Made by a program: the position numbers and the translations under genes | In this document: positions 63,164 to 64,000 of the stretch, one piece after another | Numbering within the stretch: position 1 is the first letter of the stretch | How the letters are laid out: each line of letters starts with the position of its first letter | Notes under the pieces: generated by a model | Seen by the model: the letters and a program-made list of their open reading frames with translations, nothing else | Database searches by the model: none | What the model was told of the DNA's origin: nothing | Assembly (NCBI GenBank): GCA_049692255.1 | Contig: JBAVOR010000006.1 | Location: 1-64,000 of the forward strand | Source of the DNA: JBAVOR01 sp049692255 | Lineage (GTDB): Bacteria > Babelota > Babeliae > Babelales > JACPOV01 | DNA: 64,000 bases | Direction: 5' to 3'

Positions 63164-64000
63164 CTAAGACCCGTTATATACCACTCGATTTGCTCCATGG
63201 GTATTTTTGTAGGCATTAATGCAACCGCGCACACCGTATGAGCAAAGCTGTGCAGATTCGATGCTTAATCCAGCACAAACCAACGCAGACCCTATATAGA
63301 CAGGTGCTAGGCCGCCATTTTGCTGTTGCAAAGATTGCCGCGCTTTTAGTGCACATAATCCCGTTGCAAGGCTAAACCCACATGAAACTGCATTAAAGAA
63401 TGCAGTTGGTGCCGCATATACGGCACATGCATGCTTTAACCGTTGCCAAGCTGGTATATATTCTATCTCTTTTTTTATTTCTTTGACTGCTCGATCAGTA
63501 TTATTGGTAAGAATGGTTTTTTTATCAAAATAGATTGTTCGTTTTTGCAAAGGTTTCCATTGTATTGGGTAAGAAAATAATTTCTGGCGCGCAAGCTCCT
63601 TGATGGAAGAATTTGTAAATGTAATATTGCGCGCATTTAATGCCTGTATATCACGTACATTCAAAACATCTATTGAAGAGTGGTCAATTTCTACGCCTTG
63701 AAACTGTTCAGAAAGCGTATGCAACGCTGGCAATAGTTGAGTATGGATCAAATGAGCGTCAGCAATCTTGAAAAAATCTTTCATATTATGTGGGCGCCGG
63801 TATTCATACGATAAGCGTAACGAGTCAGATCCTGTTTTGGGTACTGCTAAAACCATCCCATTATTGGTGATTGATTTCACAAAACAATGGTTAATCTTAA
63901 AAAATCTTCCAACTAGCTGCATTTTGGCGATATCAGTCAACTCAAAGTTATCAAACGAACAGTTATCGAAATGCAGATATGATTTATAAGGCATTACCGA
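63164..64000 (-). CDS. Unknown protein with C-terminal membrane segments (5' end possibly outside window)
   Basis: The frame is open to the window edge; an internal ATG at 63994 may be a start but the reading frame continues upstream without a stop. The N-terminal part has an uneven repeat pattern (HFDNCSFDNFELTD, VEIDHSSIDVLNVRD, ITFTNSSIKEL) as in pentapeptide-like or beta-helical proteins. Two hydrophobic helices follow near 190-250. It ends 2 bp after the tgt stop in a convergent arrangement. No family is recognised. Confidence 0.6.
   Translation of the reverse strand, partial: SVMPYKSYLHFDNCSFDNFELTDIAKMQLVGRFFKINHCFVKSITNNGMVLAVPKTGSDSLRLSYEYRRPHNMKDFFKIADAHLIHTQLLPALHTLSEQFQGVEIDHSSIDVLNVRDIQALNARNITFTNSSIKELARQKLFSYPIQWKPLQKRTIYFDKKTILTNNTDRAVKEIKKEIEYIPAWQRLKHACAVYAAPTAFFNAVSCGFSLATGLCALKARQSLQQQNGGLAPVYIGSALVCAGLSIESAQLCSYGVRGCINAYKNTHGANRVVYNGS

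Noticed and set aside
1..64000. CRISPR arrays, rRNA genes, prophage structural genes or full insertion sequences
   Set aside because: I looked for regularly spaced repeats, rRNA core sequences, transposases and integrases and saw none. A tool-based search could still find diverged remnants.

Overview
The window reads as a chromosomal segment of a Gram-negative, peptidoglycan-making, host-associated bacterium with a reduced genome. Housekeeping genes include murG, murB, a class A penicillin-binding protein, uppS, mreB, lspA, a beta-barrel outer-membrane protein and two SurA/PrsA-type periplasmic foldases. About a third of the genes are unrelated secreted proteins of unknown function. Secreted ankyrin proteins, F-box-like proteins, a secreted acetyltransferase-like protein and giant secreted alpha-helical repeat proteins are what one expects of an obligate protist-associated lineage. 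Candidatus Dependentiae (TM6) is my best guess. This is an inference from gene content, not a phylogenetic result.

Layout. 1-12.4 kb: three giant paralogous secreted repeat proteins on the minus strand; the two transcription units share an 87-bp promoter element. 12.6-19.9 kb: a PLP enzyme of the cysteine synthase family, a glycosyltransferase/acyl-CoA synthetase pair, tmk-holB, and dciA with a TPR gene. 19.9-30 kb: a REP-like palindrome, murG, secreted unknowns, a PBP1A-type gene, the RNase P RNA gene rnpB, a PASTA protein, and a membrane protein-uppS-gpsA operon. 30-33.6 kb: a HAD phosphatase, a DUF4177-like protein, a LOG-family protein, a secreted alpha/beta hydrolase and a secreted GNAT-like protein. 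33.6-36 kb: a Hint-containing polymorphic-toxin-like gene followed by a tandem-duplicated putative immunity gene, and a small RHH-like gene. 35.6-41.2 kb: an accessory island bounded by the intact ksgA 3' end on one side and a decayed second copy of that end on the other. It carries a TPR gene, an M48-like pseudoprotease, a remnant of a type I restriction R subunit and two secreted ankyrin proteins. 41.2-46 kb: mreB-ksgA, an outer-membrane barrel, secreted and membrane unknowns, and tRNA-Ser(CGA) abutting a palindromic repeat. 46-58.4 kb: a shortened glmU, sbcD, two F-box-like paralogues, two foldases, comF, a secreted unknown, and a pheT-lspA-pgpA operon. 58.5-64 kb: a secreted unknown, trhO, murB, a YhhQ-type transporter gene overlapping tgt (queuosine salvage), and a partial gene at the edge.

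How the genes fit together. The envelope genes (glmU, murB, murG, uppS, PBP1A, mreB, lspA, the foldases and the barrel) describe a cell with a wall and an outer membrane. The large secreted repertoire points to interaction with a eukaryotic cell. The most unusual features are the giant paralogue family with its shared promoter, the toxin/immunity-like pair, and the ksgA-bounded island.
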